DNA from: DATHSN01 sp035464115
GTDB taxonomy: Bacteria; Actinomycetota; Acidimicrobiia; Acidimicrobiales; SKKL01
DNA length: 12,390 nt
NCBI GenBank assembly: GCA_035464115.1
Contig: DATHSN010000151.1
Coordinates: forward strand, 1 to 12,390
Direction of reading: 5' to 3'
A program made the position numbers and the translations under genes. Below are positions 5,828-12,390 of the stretch, piece by piece. Positions within the stretch are counted from its first letter, which is position 1; every line of letters starts with the position of its first letter. The notes under the pieces were generated by a model, which saw only the letters and a list, made by a program, of their open reading frames with translations, was not told where the DNA came from and did not search any database.

Positions 5828-7246
5828 TCAGCCCCGGCGCAGCTCGCGCTCGGTCCAGAAGCCGACCGCTGGCGCGGCTCCCGGGCCCTCGGCCGCGTAG
5901 CGGGCCAGGCGGGCCAGGGCGTCCGGTGACCGCACGTCGATGACGTCGGTGACCGCCGCCGGCCCCGCCGAGCGCAGCGCGGCGTGGCCGTCGCTCCCCG
6001 GTGCCGGCAGCTCGCTGGTGAGGACCACCAGCGGCGGGACCGGATCGAGGTGCGCCGCCGCGCCGCGCAGCGCGTGGGCCCGGCCGAGCACCCGCCACAC
6101 GGCATCGGCGCGGGTCAGGCCACCCCGATGGGTGGTGTGGGGACCGCCGACGTCGAACCACCACTCGGCGCCGGTGGCATCGCGCCCGACGAACGGGACC
6201 GCGACGCCGGTGCCCCGGATGCGACGGTCGCGAGCGTCGATCACGAAACCCGCCTCGGTCAGGGCGCGCTCGGCGAGCCGCGCCGCCGGGAGACCATCGG
6301 TGGGGACCCGATCGGCGCCGTCGCTCGTCGGGGCGGCCAGGGCCTCGGCCACCCGGCGCCGGGCCAGCTCCACGTAGTCGGGGTCGAGGTCGTACCCGAC
6401 GTAGCGCCGCCCGAGGCGGGCGGCGGCGACCAGCGCCGACCCGCTGCCCATGAACGGGTCGAGGACGAGATCGTCCTCGTAGGTGTAGAGGCGGATCAGC
6501 TGCTCGGGCAGCTCGACGGGGAACGGCGCGGGATGACCCACCCGGCGGGCGCTCTCGGGCGGGATCGACCACACGTCGAGCGTCAGGGCCATGAAGTCGT
6601 CGGCGCGCACGTCGGTGCGGTGCGGCAGCCCCGCCGCGGCGCGCTGCTTGGCGGTGCGGGCCCGGTCGAAGCGACCCTTGCTGGCCACCACCACCCGTTC
6701 GGTGACGTCGCGCAGCACGGGGTTGGCCGGCGACCGGAACGAACCCCAGGCGCACGACCCGCTGGCCCCCTCGGCCTTCTGCCACACCAGCTCGCCGCGC
6801 AGCAGCAGGCCCAGGTCGTGCTCGAGGATGCGGATGACGTCGGCGGACAGGCTCCGGTAGGGCTTGCGCCCGAGGTTGGCGACGTTGACCGCGATGCGGC
6901 CCCCCGGTTCGAGCACCCGGACGCAGTCGGCGAACACGTCGGTGAGCATCTGCAGGTACTCCAGGTACGACGCGGGCACGCCCTCGCGCTCGAGCTCCTC
7001 CTCGTACTGCTTGCCCGCGAAGTACGGCGGTGACGTGACCACGAGCGCCACCGAGCCATCGGCCACCGCGCCCATGTGGCGGGCGTCGCCGAGCACGAAC
7101 GGCTCGGCGACCGGATCGGGTGCGAGCACCGTGTCGTCGGTGGAGATCTCCGGCGCCCGGAACCGCTCGTAGAAGGCGGTGGCGTCGTGGCTCTCGCGGG
7201 CGCCGACGCCGAAGTTCGACGTGGTCGTCCGTCGGCGTTCGGTCAT
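5828..7246 (-). CDS. Site-specific DNA methyltransferase (N4-cytosine/N6-adenine, beta class) with extra C-terminal domain
   Basis: A 472-residue protein. Residues 50-300 form an N6_N4 methyltransferase in which the catalytic motif precedes the SAM-binding motif, as in the beta class: motif IV TSPPYFAGKQY (71-81), helix LEYLQMLTDVFADCVRVL, PGGRIAVNVANLG (114-126), and motif I DPFMGSGSALVAAARLG then RRYVGYDLDPDYVELA (263-295). TSPPY marks amino-group methylation of cytosine or adenine; which one cannot be decided by eye. Residues about 310-472 are an additional domain with GTGVAVPFVGRDATGAEWWF, DVGGPHTTHRGGLTRADAVW, RVLGRAHAL and PPLVVLTSELP. It resembles a nuclease-like alpha/beta fold, but the DVG core lacks the Lys of a normal (D/E)xK site. 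No restriction enzyme gene is adjacent, so this looks like an orphan methyltransferase. ATG at 7246 has GAGGAG four bases upstream. It lies between the fatty-acid enzyme and SIP genes on the same strand. Confidence 0.9.
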   Translation of the reverse strand: MTERRRTTTSNFGVGARESHDATAFYERFRAPEISTDDTVLAPDPVAEPFVLGDARHMGAVADGSVALVVTSPPYFAGKQYEEELEREGVPASYLEYLQMLTDVFADCVRVLEPGGRIAVNVANLGRKPYRSLSADVIRILEHDLGLLLRGELVWQKAEGASGSCAWGSFRSPANPVLRDVTERVVVASKGRFDRARTAKQRAAAGLPHRTDVRADDFMALTLDVWSIPPESARRVGHPAPFPVELPEQLIRLYTYEDDLVLDPFMGSGSALVAAARLGRRYVGYDLDPDYVELARRRVAEALAAPTSDGADRVPTDGLPAARLAERALTEAGFVIDARDRRIRGTGVAVPFVGRDATGAEWWFDVGGPHTTHRGGLTRADAVWRVLGRAHALRGAAAHLDPVPPLVVLTSELPAPGSDGHAALRSAGPAAVTDVIDVRSPDALARLARYAAEGPGAAPAVGFWTERELRRG

Positions 7247-7250
7247 CGCG

Positions 7251-7280
7251 CTCCTCGGTCGCCGCTCGCCGGCGATCGTA
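7251..7280 (-). promoter_or_regulatory. Candidate -10 box (TACGAT) and RBS of the DNA methyltransferase gene
   Basis: On the minus strand TACGAT (7280-7275) matches TANNNT, and GAGGAG (7256-7251) sits four bases before ATG 7246. This suggests the methyltransferase could have its own promoter in the 69-bp gap after the fatty-acid enzyme gene. No -35 is apparent, and read-through from that gene remains likely. Confidence 0.35.
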
Positions 7281-7315
7281 CCGGGGTCGCGCGCGGCGCC
7301 CGCCGCCGGCGCGGC

Positions 7316-8569
7316 TCAGCTCCGCCAGGGTGGCCGCAACCCCACGCCGCTGTCGCCACCGGCGTGGACGACGCCGAGGGTCTGGAAGATCTGGGTGAGC
7401 CCCGACTCGAAGTTGAGCGCCGAGCCGGCCAGGTAGATCCGCCACACCCGGGCCCGGGCCCGTCCCACCAGGCGCACCGCCTCGTCCCAGTCGGCCTCCA
7501 GGTTGGCGACCCAGCGCCGCAGGGTCAGCGCGTAGTGCTCACGCAGGCCCTCGACGTCGCGCACCTCGAAACCGGCGGTCTGCATGGCCGTGATCGTCTC
7601 GCCCACCTCCAGGAGATCGCCGTCGGGGAACACGTAGCGGTCGATGAACCCGGGGTGGTGCAGGAGCGGCCGTTGGTAGGGCGGGCGGCTGATGGCGTGG
7701 TTGAGCAGCCGGCCCCGGGGCGCGAGCAGGCCGTGGAGCCGCTCGACGTACTCCGCGAGCCGCACGGCCCCGACGTGCTCGAACATGCCGACCGAGCTGA
7801 TGGCGTCGAAGGGGCCGTCGGCGACGTCGCGATAGTCCTGCAGCCGGATCTCGACCCGATCGGCCCGGCCCGCCTCGGACACCCGCGTGCGGGCCAGCTC
7901 GACCTGGCGGCGCGACACGGTGACCCCGACCACGTCGACCCCGTGGTGGTCGGCGGCGTGCAGCGCCATCGAGCCCCACCCGCATCCCACGTCGAGCAGT
8001 CGCATCCCCGGCTGGAGCCCGAGCTTGCGGCAGATCAGCTCGTGCTTGCGGGCCTGCGCGGCCTCCAGCGCGTCGGCGGGGTCGTCGGTCCAGACCGCGC
8101 ACGAGTAGGTGAGCGAGGGGCCGAGCAGCAGGCGGTAGAAGTCGTTGGAGACGTCGTAGTGGTGGGCGATCGCCGCCGCGTCGCGGGCGCGCGTGTGGCG
8201 GCGACCCCGGAGTCGGGCCTCCTCGGGCGGTGGCGGGAGCGGCCGCAGCTCGGACACCCCGAGCTCGCGGACGAGCGCCGCCACGGTGCTGGGCCGCAAC
8301 GAGAGCGACCCGATGTTGTCCTTCAACGAGAGCGCGGCGAAGACGTCGCCCTCGATGTCGAGGTCGCCGGCGACGTAGGCCCGGGAGAACCCGAGCTCGC
8401 CGGGCCGGGTGACGATGCGACGGATGGCGTCGGGCGAGCGCACCACGACGGTGGCGGGTGCGTCGCGTGGCCCCACCCGCGACCCGTCGTAGGCCTCGAT
8501 GGCCACCGGTGGATCGACCCCGACCAGCTCCTCCAGCACCGGCTGCAGCACGTTCGCCTCCTCGGCCAC
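7316..8569 (-). CDS. Cyclopropane-fatty-acyl-phospholipid synthase-type SAM methyltransferase
   Basis: A 417-residue enzyme that would transfer a methylene or methyl group from S-adenosylmethionine to the double bond of membrane-lipid acyl chains. The N-terminal region (1-125) matches the lipid-binding part of long CFA synthases, with AYVAGDLDIEGDVFAAL (64-80). The catalytic domain opens with HHYDVSNDFYRLLLGPSLTY then SCAVW (137-160), followed by SAM motif LLDVGCGWGSMALHAA (191-206), GVTVSRRQVELAR (215-227), SSVGMFEHVG (258-267), LLNHAI (288-293) and the aromatic RIYLAG (377-382). By recall of the E. coli enzyme, Cys157, Glu264, His291 and Tyr379 would be the bicarbonate-site residues. Whether the product is a cyclopropane, a 10-methyl or another modified lipid cannot be told. 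The GTG start is the only in-frame option before a stop codon and lies directly after a perfect inverted repeat (8570-8584). It is divergent from the kinase gene. Confidence 0.92.
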   Translation of the reverse strand: MAEEANVLQPVLEELVGVDPPVAIEAYDGSRVGPRDAPATVVVRSPDAIRRIVTRPGELGFSRAYVAGDLDIEGDVFAALSLKDNIGSLSLRPSTVAALVRELGVSELRPLPPPPEEARLRGRRHTRARDAAAIAHHYDVSNDFYRLLLGPSLTYSCAVWTDDPADALEAAQARKHELICRKLGLQPGMRLLDVGCGWGSMALHAADHHGVDVVGVTVSRRQVELARTRVSEAGRADRVEIRLQDYRDVADGPFDAISSVGMFEHVGAVRLAEYVERLHGLLAPRGRLLNHAISRPPYQRPLLHHPGFIDRYVFPDGDLLEVGETITAMQTAGFEVRDVEGLREHYALTLRRWVANLEADWDEAVRLVGRARARVWRIYLAGSALNFESGLTQIFQTLGVVHAGGDSGVGLRPPWRS

Positions 8570-8584
8570 GCCCTCGCCGAGGGC
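8570..8584 (-). repeat. Perfect inverted repeat abutting the CFA-synthase start codon
   Basis: Seven-base arms (GCCCTCG and CGAGGGC, read on the plus strand) flank a single C and end exactly at the GTG start. The only Shine-Dalgarno-like bases (GAGGG) lie in one arm. It may be an operator, or an RNA hairpin that limits ribosome access, although a one-base loop would force the inner pairs open. Confidence 0.4.
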
Positions 8585-8607
8585 AGCCTGCCCCGCTCTG
8601 CACCCTC

Positions 8608-8636
8608 ACGATCCCACCACGGCCCTGTCGACGCAA
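8608..8636 (-). promoter_or_regulatory. Weak candidate promoter of the CFA-synthase gene
   Basis: On the minus strand TTGCGT (8636-8631) and GATCGT (8613-8608) are exactly 17 bases apart. The -35 is reasonable; the -10 is a poor match lacking the first T. It is offered because the spacing and the location in the divergent 124-bp gap fit. Confidence 0.3.
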
Positions 8637-8678
8637 TGGTCCCGCCGGGGCCGCGGTCCGCTCGGGGAGGACGGCCGG

Positions 8679-8684
8679 TAGCGT
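8679..8684 (+). promoter_or_regulatory. -10 box of the Ser/Thr kinase gene, probably leaderless
   Basis: TAGCGT, a TANNNT match, ends nine bases before the GTG start at 8694. Transcription would begin at or within a few bases of the start codon, explaining the absence of a Shine-Dalgarno sequence. Leaderless messages are frequent in actinobacteria. Confidence 0.45.
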
Positions 8685-8693
8685 CGCGCCACG

Positions 8694-10196
8694 GTGTACG
8701 AGCCCGTTCGGACCCTGGCCCGCAGCCCTCAGAGCGTCGTCGAGCTGGCCCGCGCCGCCGACGGCTCACTCGTCGCGCTCAAGCGGGTGCCGGTCGAGGG
8801 CCTCGACAGCGAGCGGGCCACCATCGCCCGCCGCTTGCGCCGCGAGGCCGAGGTGCTCACCGACCTGCGCGTCGAGGGGGTCGTCCCGCTCATCGAGGTC
8901 CTCGGCGACGGCGACGACGTGGTGCTCGTCATGCCCTACCTCGAGGGCGGCTCGCTGGCCGACCGGGTGGCCGCCGGCCCGATGCCACCCGCCGAGGTCC
9001 ACCGGCTCGCGGCCGACCTGCTCCCCGCCCTCGCCCGCCTCCACCGCGCCGGCGTGCTGCACCGTGACATCAAGCCGTCCAACGTGCTCTACGACGCCGC
9101 CGGGCGGGCCCACCTGTCCGACTTCGGCATCGCGGCGCGTGCCGACCTCACCGCCGGGCTCACCCCTGCCGGGGTGGTGGTGGGCACCCCGTCGTTCATC
9201 GCCCCCGAGCGGGCCCGGGGCGAGCCCGCCCGTCCGGCGAGCGACGTCTACTCGCTCGGCGCCACCCTGCGCTACGCGGCGAGCGGGATGCCCCCGCACG
9301 GCGTCGGCGATCTGGCGACCATCGCCCGGCGGGCCGCCGCCGGCCAGCTCGAGCCGCTCCCCGGCGGCGTCGACGCCGCCACCCGAGCGCTGCTCGACGG
9401 CATGTGCCGGCTCGACCCCGACGAGCGTCCCACCGCCGCCGCCCTCGCCGGGGGCCCCGACGGCACCGAGCCGGTGCCGGTCGTCGCCCCCGCCCCCGTG
9501 GCGCCCCCGTCCGCGCCCGCCCGTCGGCCCTGGCTCGTCGCCACCGGTGCGGTGCTCGCCGGCCTGGCGCTCGTCGGCGTGGGGATCGGCCTCGGACGCC
9601 TCGTCTTCGCCGACGCCGACCCCTCCCCGCCCGACCTCGCCGCCGACACCGACCCCGGCCCGGGATCCACCGATGCCGACGCCGACACCGACGCCGTCGC
9701 GCCGGGACCGACCACGACGGTGTGCGTCGACCTGCCCTACCAGCCCTGCGGCGCGCCCGAGCCGGCCCCCAACACCGACGGCACCGCGTGCCTCCCCGAC
9801 TGGTTCGACCACGACGGCGACCCCACCAACGGCTGCGAGGCCGTCGACGACGGCATCGACGACGCCGAGCTGGTCGACGTGCTGCGGGGCACGATCATCC
9901 CCGACGGCGACGTCGATCGGGTGCTGGCCCCCGTCACCGACCGCTTCCAGCTGTTCTGCGACGGCACCCTGCGCCTCACGCTGACCGCCCCCGAGGGCAT
10001 CACCCTCGAGCTCACCGCGTTCGACGACGGTCGGTCCCTCGGCTCGGTGCGCGCCGTCGCGGGCGAGCCCGGTGAGCTGGTGATCGTCGAACCGTCGTGC
10101 GGGAGCGACGACACCACCGTGCTCGAGCTGGTCATCCGGGCCGTCGAGGGGCGCTCGTCGGGTGAGTGGGTGCTGGAGCGCTCCGGGTCGTTCTGA
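8694..10196 (+). CDS. Membrane-anchored serine/threonine protein kinase with cysteine-rich extracellular domain
   Basis: A 500-residue single-pass receptor-type kinase. Kinase residues seen are Lys30 (VALKRV), helix-C Glu51 or Glu53 (REAEVL), catalytic loop HRDIKPSNV (123-131), DFGIA (143-147), GTPSFIAPE (164-172) and SDVYSLGA (183-190). A Pro/Ala-rich linker (258-277) leads to one membrane segment (about 280-303), then an Asp/Pro-rich stalk (305-340) and an extracellular domain with six cysteines (344, 352, 366, 381, 422, 469). The Asp-rich DWFDHDGDPTNGCE (369-382) could bind calcium. The glycine-rich ATP loop is degenerate: where LGxGxxGxV is expected the protein has LARSPQSVVELA, so ATP binding may be weaker or unusual. 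Catalytic residues are otherwise complete. GTG at 8694 is chosen because the kinase fold begins immediately and a -10 box lies just upstream. The RDD protein gene follows by 79 bp and is a possible functional partner. Confidence 0.92.
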   Translation: MYEPVRTLARSPQSVVELARAADGSLVALKRVPVEGLDSERATIARRLRREAEVLTDLRVEGVVPLIEVLGDGDDVVLVMPYLEGGSLADRVAAGPMPPAEVHRLAADLLPALARLHRAGVLHRDIKPSNVLYDAAGRAHLSDFGIAARADLTAGLTPAGVVVGTPSFIAPERARGEPARPASDVYSLGATLRYAASGMPPHGVGDLATIARRAAAGQLEPLPGGVDAATRALLDGMCRLDPDERPTAAALAGGPDGTEPVPVVAPAPVAPPSAPARRPWLVATGAVLAGLALVGVGIGLGRLVFADADPSPPDLAADTDPGPGSTDADADTDAVAPGPTTTVCVDLPYQPCGAPEPAPNTDGTACLPDWFDHDGDPTNGCEAVDDGIDDAELVDVLRGTIIPDGDVDRVLAPVTDRFQLFCDGTLRLTLTAPEGITLELTAFDDGRSLGSVRAVAGEPGELVIVEPSCGSDDTTVLELVIRAVEGRSSGEWVLERSGSF

Positions 10197-10230
10197 TCCT
10201 CCCGACCGACATTCCGGGCACCGGGGCGGA

Positions 10231-10236
10231 TAGCGT
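10231..10236 (+). promoter_or_regulatory. -10 box upstream of the RDD gene (TAGCGT)
   Basis: TAGCGT lies 39 bases before ATG 10276, with a CCGACA at 10206-10211 as a possible -35 at a long 19-base spacing. Transcription would start near 10244, ahead of the ribosome site GGGAGGGG at 10262-10269. The RDD gene could thus be expressed separately from the kinase. Confidence 0.4.
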
Positions 10237-10275
10237 GCGGAGACGTTCGTCACTGCGGACCGGGAGGGGACACCC

Positions 10276-10965
10276 ATGGCGATCACCGATCTCGAGGCAC
10301 CCGTCGACACCACCGTGGTCGCGCCACCCACCGATCGCGGTGAGCCGCCCACCGGTCACGGAGAGCCCCGTCGTCGCGCCGCGGCCCGTCGCCCCCTCGC
10401 CCACGATCCCTCGGTGGCCCCGCTGTGGCGCCGGGCCGTGGCCCGGGGCATCGACATGGTGGCGGTGTTCGTGTGGATGTGGATGCTGTCGATCCTGCAC
10501 GTGCTGTTCCACCTGCCGATGTGGTCCGACGCCGTCGACCCCGGTCCGTGGGGCACGAGCTTCTTGGCGGTCATGACCTACGTCGTGCTGCTCGGCGCCT
10601 ACGAGATCGGCTTCATCGCCCACACCGGCGCCACCCCGGGCAAGGACGCCATGGGCCTGCGGGTGGTGCGCGACGGCACCGACCTGGCGCCCACCCTCGG
10701 CCAGTCGGCCCGCCGGTTCCTGCTCCCCGGCACGGCCCAGCTGCTCCCGGGCGTCTGGCTCGGCGCCGGTCTGGCCGCTGGCTACGGCGCCACCGCCCTC
10801 ACCGACGTCCGTCGCCGCGCCGTGCACGACCGCATCGCCGGCACGCAGGTCGTGATCGCCACCCAGCGCCCCGTCCCCACCGCGCCGGTGCGCTTCCCCG
10901 ACGGCTACGAGCTGCGGCTGCAGGGCCAGCACCTCGTCGAGGGCGAGCGCTCGCCGGTGGCCTGA
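10276..10965 (+). CDS. RDD-family integral membrane protein
   Basis: A 229-residue membrane protein. A basic, Pro-rich cytoplasmic N-terminus (1-50) precedes the RDD domain. The first membrane helix begins with LWRRAVARGIDMVAVFVWMW (about 50-69), containing the family's Arg and Asp. A second helix is in FLAVMTYVVLLGAYEIGFIA (96-115). Then comes the diagnostic loop GATPGKDAMGLRVVRDG (118-134), a hydrophobic hairpin (about 152-175), and the closing TDVRRRAVHDRIAGTQVV (176-193), which carries the last conserved Asp of the name. The molecular role of most RDD proteins is unclear; some have been linked to ion transport. The start is supported by GGGAGGGG six bases upstream of ATG. It follows the Ser/Thr kinase gene in the same direction and could be a partner or substrate, which is inference only. 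A C-terminal tail of about 35 residues is soluble. Confidence 0.9.
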   Translation: MAITDLEAPVDTTVVAPPTDRGEPPTGHGEPRRRAAARRPLAHDPSVAPLWRRAVARGIDMVAVFVWMWMLSILHVLFHLPMWSDAVDPGPWGTSFLAVMTYVVLLGAYEIGFIAHTGATPGKDAMGLRVVRDGTDLAPTLGQSARRFLLPGTAQLLPGVWLGAGLAAGYGATALTDVRRRAVHDRIAGTQVVIATQRPVPTAPVRFPDGYELRLQGQHLVEGERSPVA

Positions 10966-10971
10966 CCCGGT

Positions 10972-10990
10972 CGGTGGTCTGACCCCACCG
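10972..10990. terminator. Hairpin between convergent RDD and GGDEF-EAL genes
   Basis: CGGTGG (10972-10977) and CCACCG (10985-10990) form a 6-bp stem with a 7-nt loop in the 41-bp gap between convergent stops. No T-run is present, so it is a plausible but weak two-way terminator. Confidence 0.35.
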
Positions 10991-11006
10991 CCCGGCAGCG
11001 TCGGGC

Positions 11007-12390
11007 TCACGGGCTGGCGATCGCCCCCAGCTCGTCACCGTGGTCGGCTCGACCTCGCTGGTCGACGCCCGGCGGGCCCGGATCGGGCGGTCGCTGCGCA
11101 TCGAACCCGCTGCGCAGCAGCCCGGCGAACTCCGCCGCCGGCACCGGCCGGCTGAAGTGGTATCCCTGGCCCTTGCGGCAGCCCAGCGAGATGAGCACCT
11201 GGCGCTGGGCCTCGGTCTCGATGCCCTCGGCCACGACCTCGGCGGGCAGACCGTCGGCGAGGTCGATGATGGTGCGCACCACGCCGGCCCCACCGCCCTC
11301 GCCGAGCTGGTCGACGAACGACCGGTCGATCTTGATGACGTCGACGGGGAAGCGCTGGATGTAGCCGAGCGACGAGTAGCCGGTGCCGAAGTCGTCGAGG
11401 GCGAACGAGACCCCGAGCGCGTGGATCTCCGCGAGCCGCTCACGGACCACCTCGGCGTCGTGCATCACCAGGCTCTCGGTGATCTCGAGCGTGAGGTTCG
11501 CGGGATCGAGGCGGGTCTCCTGGAGGACCTTCGCCACCTCGTCGACGATGTCGGCCTGCTCGAGCTGGCGCACCGAGAGGTTGACGCTCACCTTGCGACC
11601 CCGGGCCTCGGGCCAGCGGTCCTGCCAGGCCCGCAGCTGGGTGCACGCCTCGGTGAGCACCCAGCGACCCAGCGGGACGATCAACCCCGTCTCCTCGGCG
11701 AGGGGGATGAAGGCCCCGGGCCCGAGCAGCCCCCGTGTGGGGTGGCGCCAGCGGACCAGAGCCTCGAAGCCGGTGATGTGGGTCGACGCCAGGTCGACGA
11801 TGGGCTGGTAGTGCAGCACCAGCTCGTCGCCGGCGATCGCCGCGGCGAGCGCCGCCTTCATCTCCAGGCGCTCGAACGCGCCGGCGTGGATCTCACGGCG
11901 GAAGACCTCGAAGCGGGCCTTGCCCTTCTCCTTGGCGAGGTACATGGCCACGTCGGCGCTGCGGAGCAGCTCTTCGACCGTGCCGCTGCGGTCGGGGTCG
12001 ATGGCGATGCCGAGGCTCGCGGTGACGGTGATCTCCCGACCGTCGATCGTGAGCGGTTCGCCGATGGTGGCGATCATGCGCTCGGCGACGGCCACGATCT
12101 CGGTCTCGCCGTAGGTGTCCTCGAGCAGCACCGCGAACTCGTCGCCGCCGAGGCGAGCGGCGGTGTCCGACACCCGTAGGCAGGCCCGCACCCGCTCGGC
12201 GACGGCGATGAGGAGCTGGTCGCCGACGTGATGGCCGAGCGAGTCGTTGACCTCCTTGAAGTCGTCGAGGTCGATGAAGAGCACACCCACCTGGTCGAGG
12301 CGGGGTTCGGTGCGGCCCAGGGCCCGCACCACGCGGGCGGTGAACATGGCCCGGTTGCCGAGCCCGGTGAGCTCGTCGTGCAACGACTTG
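11007..12390 (-). CDS. GGDEF-EAL cyclic-di-GMP signalling protein (N-terminus outside the window)
   Basis: At least 460 residues are visible and the frame runs off the right edge, entering at K-S-L-H-D-E-L-T-G-L, the normal beginning of a GGDEF domain. Sensor domains, if any, lie outside. The GGDEF domain keeps its active-site motif RLGGDEFAVLLED (GGDEF at 12135-12149) and an inhibitory I-site RVSD five residues before it, so diguanylate cyclase activity with product inhibition is possible. The EAL domain keeps FEALVRW (EAL at 11757-11765), SVNLSVRQL, LEITES, DDFGTGYSSL, KIDRSFV, AEGIETEAQ and GYHFSRP, the full set for metal-dependent c-di-GMP hydrolysis. It could therefore make and break the second messenger; which activity dominates is not decidable here. 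A roughly 35-residue Pro/Asp-rich tail follows the EAL domain. The TTG at 12383 that could be read as a start lies within the conserved LHDELTGL segment, so I treat the gene as partial. Confidence 0.95.
   Translation of the reverse strand, partial: KSLHDELTGLGNRAMFTARVVRALGRTEPRLDQVGVLFIDLDDFKEVNDSLGHHVGDQLLIAVAERVRACLRVSDTAARLGGDEFAVLLEDTYGETEIVAVAERMIATIGEPLTIDGREITVTASLGIAIDPDRSGTVEELLRSADVAMYLAKEKGKARFEVFRREIHAGAFERLEMKAALAAAIAGDELVLHYQPIVDLASTHITGFEALVRWRHPTRGLLGPGAFIPLAEETGLIVPLGRWVLTEACTQLRAWQDRWPEARGRKVSVNLSVRQLEQADIVDEVAKVLQETRLDPANLTLEITESLVMHDAEVVRERLAEIHALGVSFALDDFGTGYSSLGYIQRFPVDVIKIDRSFVDQLGEGGGAGVVRTIIDLADGLPAEVVAEGIETEAQRQVLISLGCRKGQGYHFSRPVPAAEFAGLLRSGFDAQRPPDPGPPGVDQRGRADHGDELGAIASP

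Noticed and set aside
5796..7445. Possible 810-residue fusion upstream of the siderophore-interacting protein
   Set aside because: The upstream part is merely the out-of-frame shadow of the DNA methyltransferase, whose own frame has TSPPY and DPFMGSGS motifs.
9605..9705. Repetitive GAC/GCC tract in the kinase gene as a DNA repeat element
   Set aside because: It encodes the Asp/Pro/Ala-rich stalk after the membrane helix and is in frame; codon bias explains the repetition.
8766..10352. Very long minus-strand open frame opposite the kinase
   Set aside because: It is low-complexity Gly/Val/Asp-rich and antisense to a complete kinase; there is no ribosome site or domain.
11040..12179. Long plus-strand frame opposite the GGDEF-EAL gene
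   Set aside because: It is antisense to a fully conserved GGDEF-EAL coding sequence.
1..12390. CRISPR array, insertion sequence, or phage genes
   Set aside because: No regularly spaced repeats, transposase motifs, terminal inverted repeats or phage structural proteins were seen on either strand.

Overview
The window is very GC-rich, with strong third-position G/C bias, TANNNT-like -10 boxes, a tRNA gene without an encoded CCA end, and families common in Actinomycetota: an eukaryotic-type Ser/Thr kinase with an extracellular domain, an RDD protein, a ViuB-like siderophore-interacting protein and a cyclopropane-fatty-acid-synthase-type enzyme. I infer a high-GC actinomycete, possibly of the Acidimicrobiia. 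The phylum is fairly safe; the class is a guess.

Layout. Positions 2-160 hold the 3' end of a probable TetR-type regulator. It converges on a minus-strand three-gene polar amino acid ABC transporter at 2692-179, in the order lipoprotein binding protein, permease, ATPase. The permease has no ordinary start codon where its N-terminus should begin. A tRNA-Ala(UGC) gene lies at 2799-2871 on the plus strand. Downstream of it is a compact two-gene module (3086-4089): a DNA polymerase beta-type nucleotidyltransferase with an N-terminal winged-helix-like region, overlapped by a HEPN-like protein. This reads as a toxin-antitoxin pair of the MNT/HEPN kind. Its promoter region has a perfect 24-nt palindrome between the -10 box and the ribosome binding site, a good candidate for an autoregulatory operator. 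An orphan protein with about seven membrane segments follows (4205-4993).

From 8569 down to 5013 three minus-strand genes follow closely and may be one transcription unit: a cyclopropane-fatty-acyl-phospholipid-synthase-like methyltransferase, a beta-class DNA methyltransferase with an extra C-terminal domain, and a siderophore-interacting flavoprotein. Divergent from these, on the plus strand, are a membrane Ser/Thr kinase with a six-cysteine extracellular domain (8694-10196), apparently made from a leaderless transcript, and an RDD membrane protein (10276-10965). The window closes with a minus-strand GGDEF-EAL cyclic-di-GMP protein whose N-terminus lies outside.

The most interesting parts are the HEPN/nucleotidyltransferase pair with its palindrome, the DNA methyltransferase's C-terminal domain, the kinase's degenerate nucleotide-binding loop and cysteine-rich ectodomain, and the permease start problem. 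No insertion sequence, CRISPR array or phage gene was seen. No stretch over 300 bases lacks a gene.
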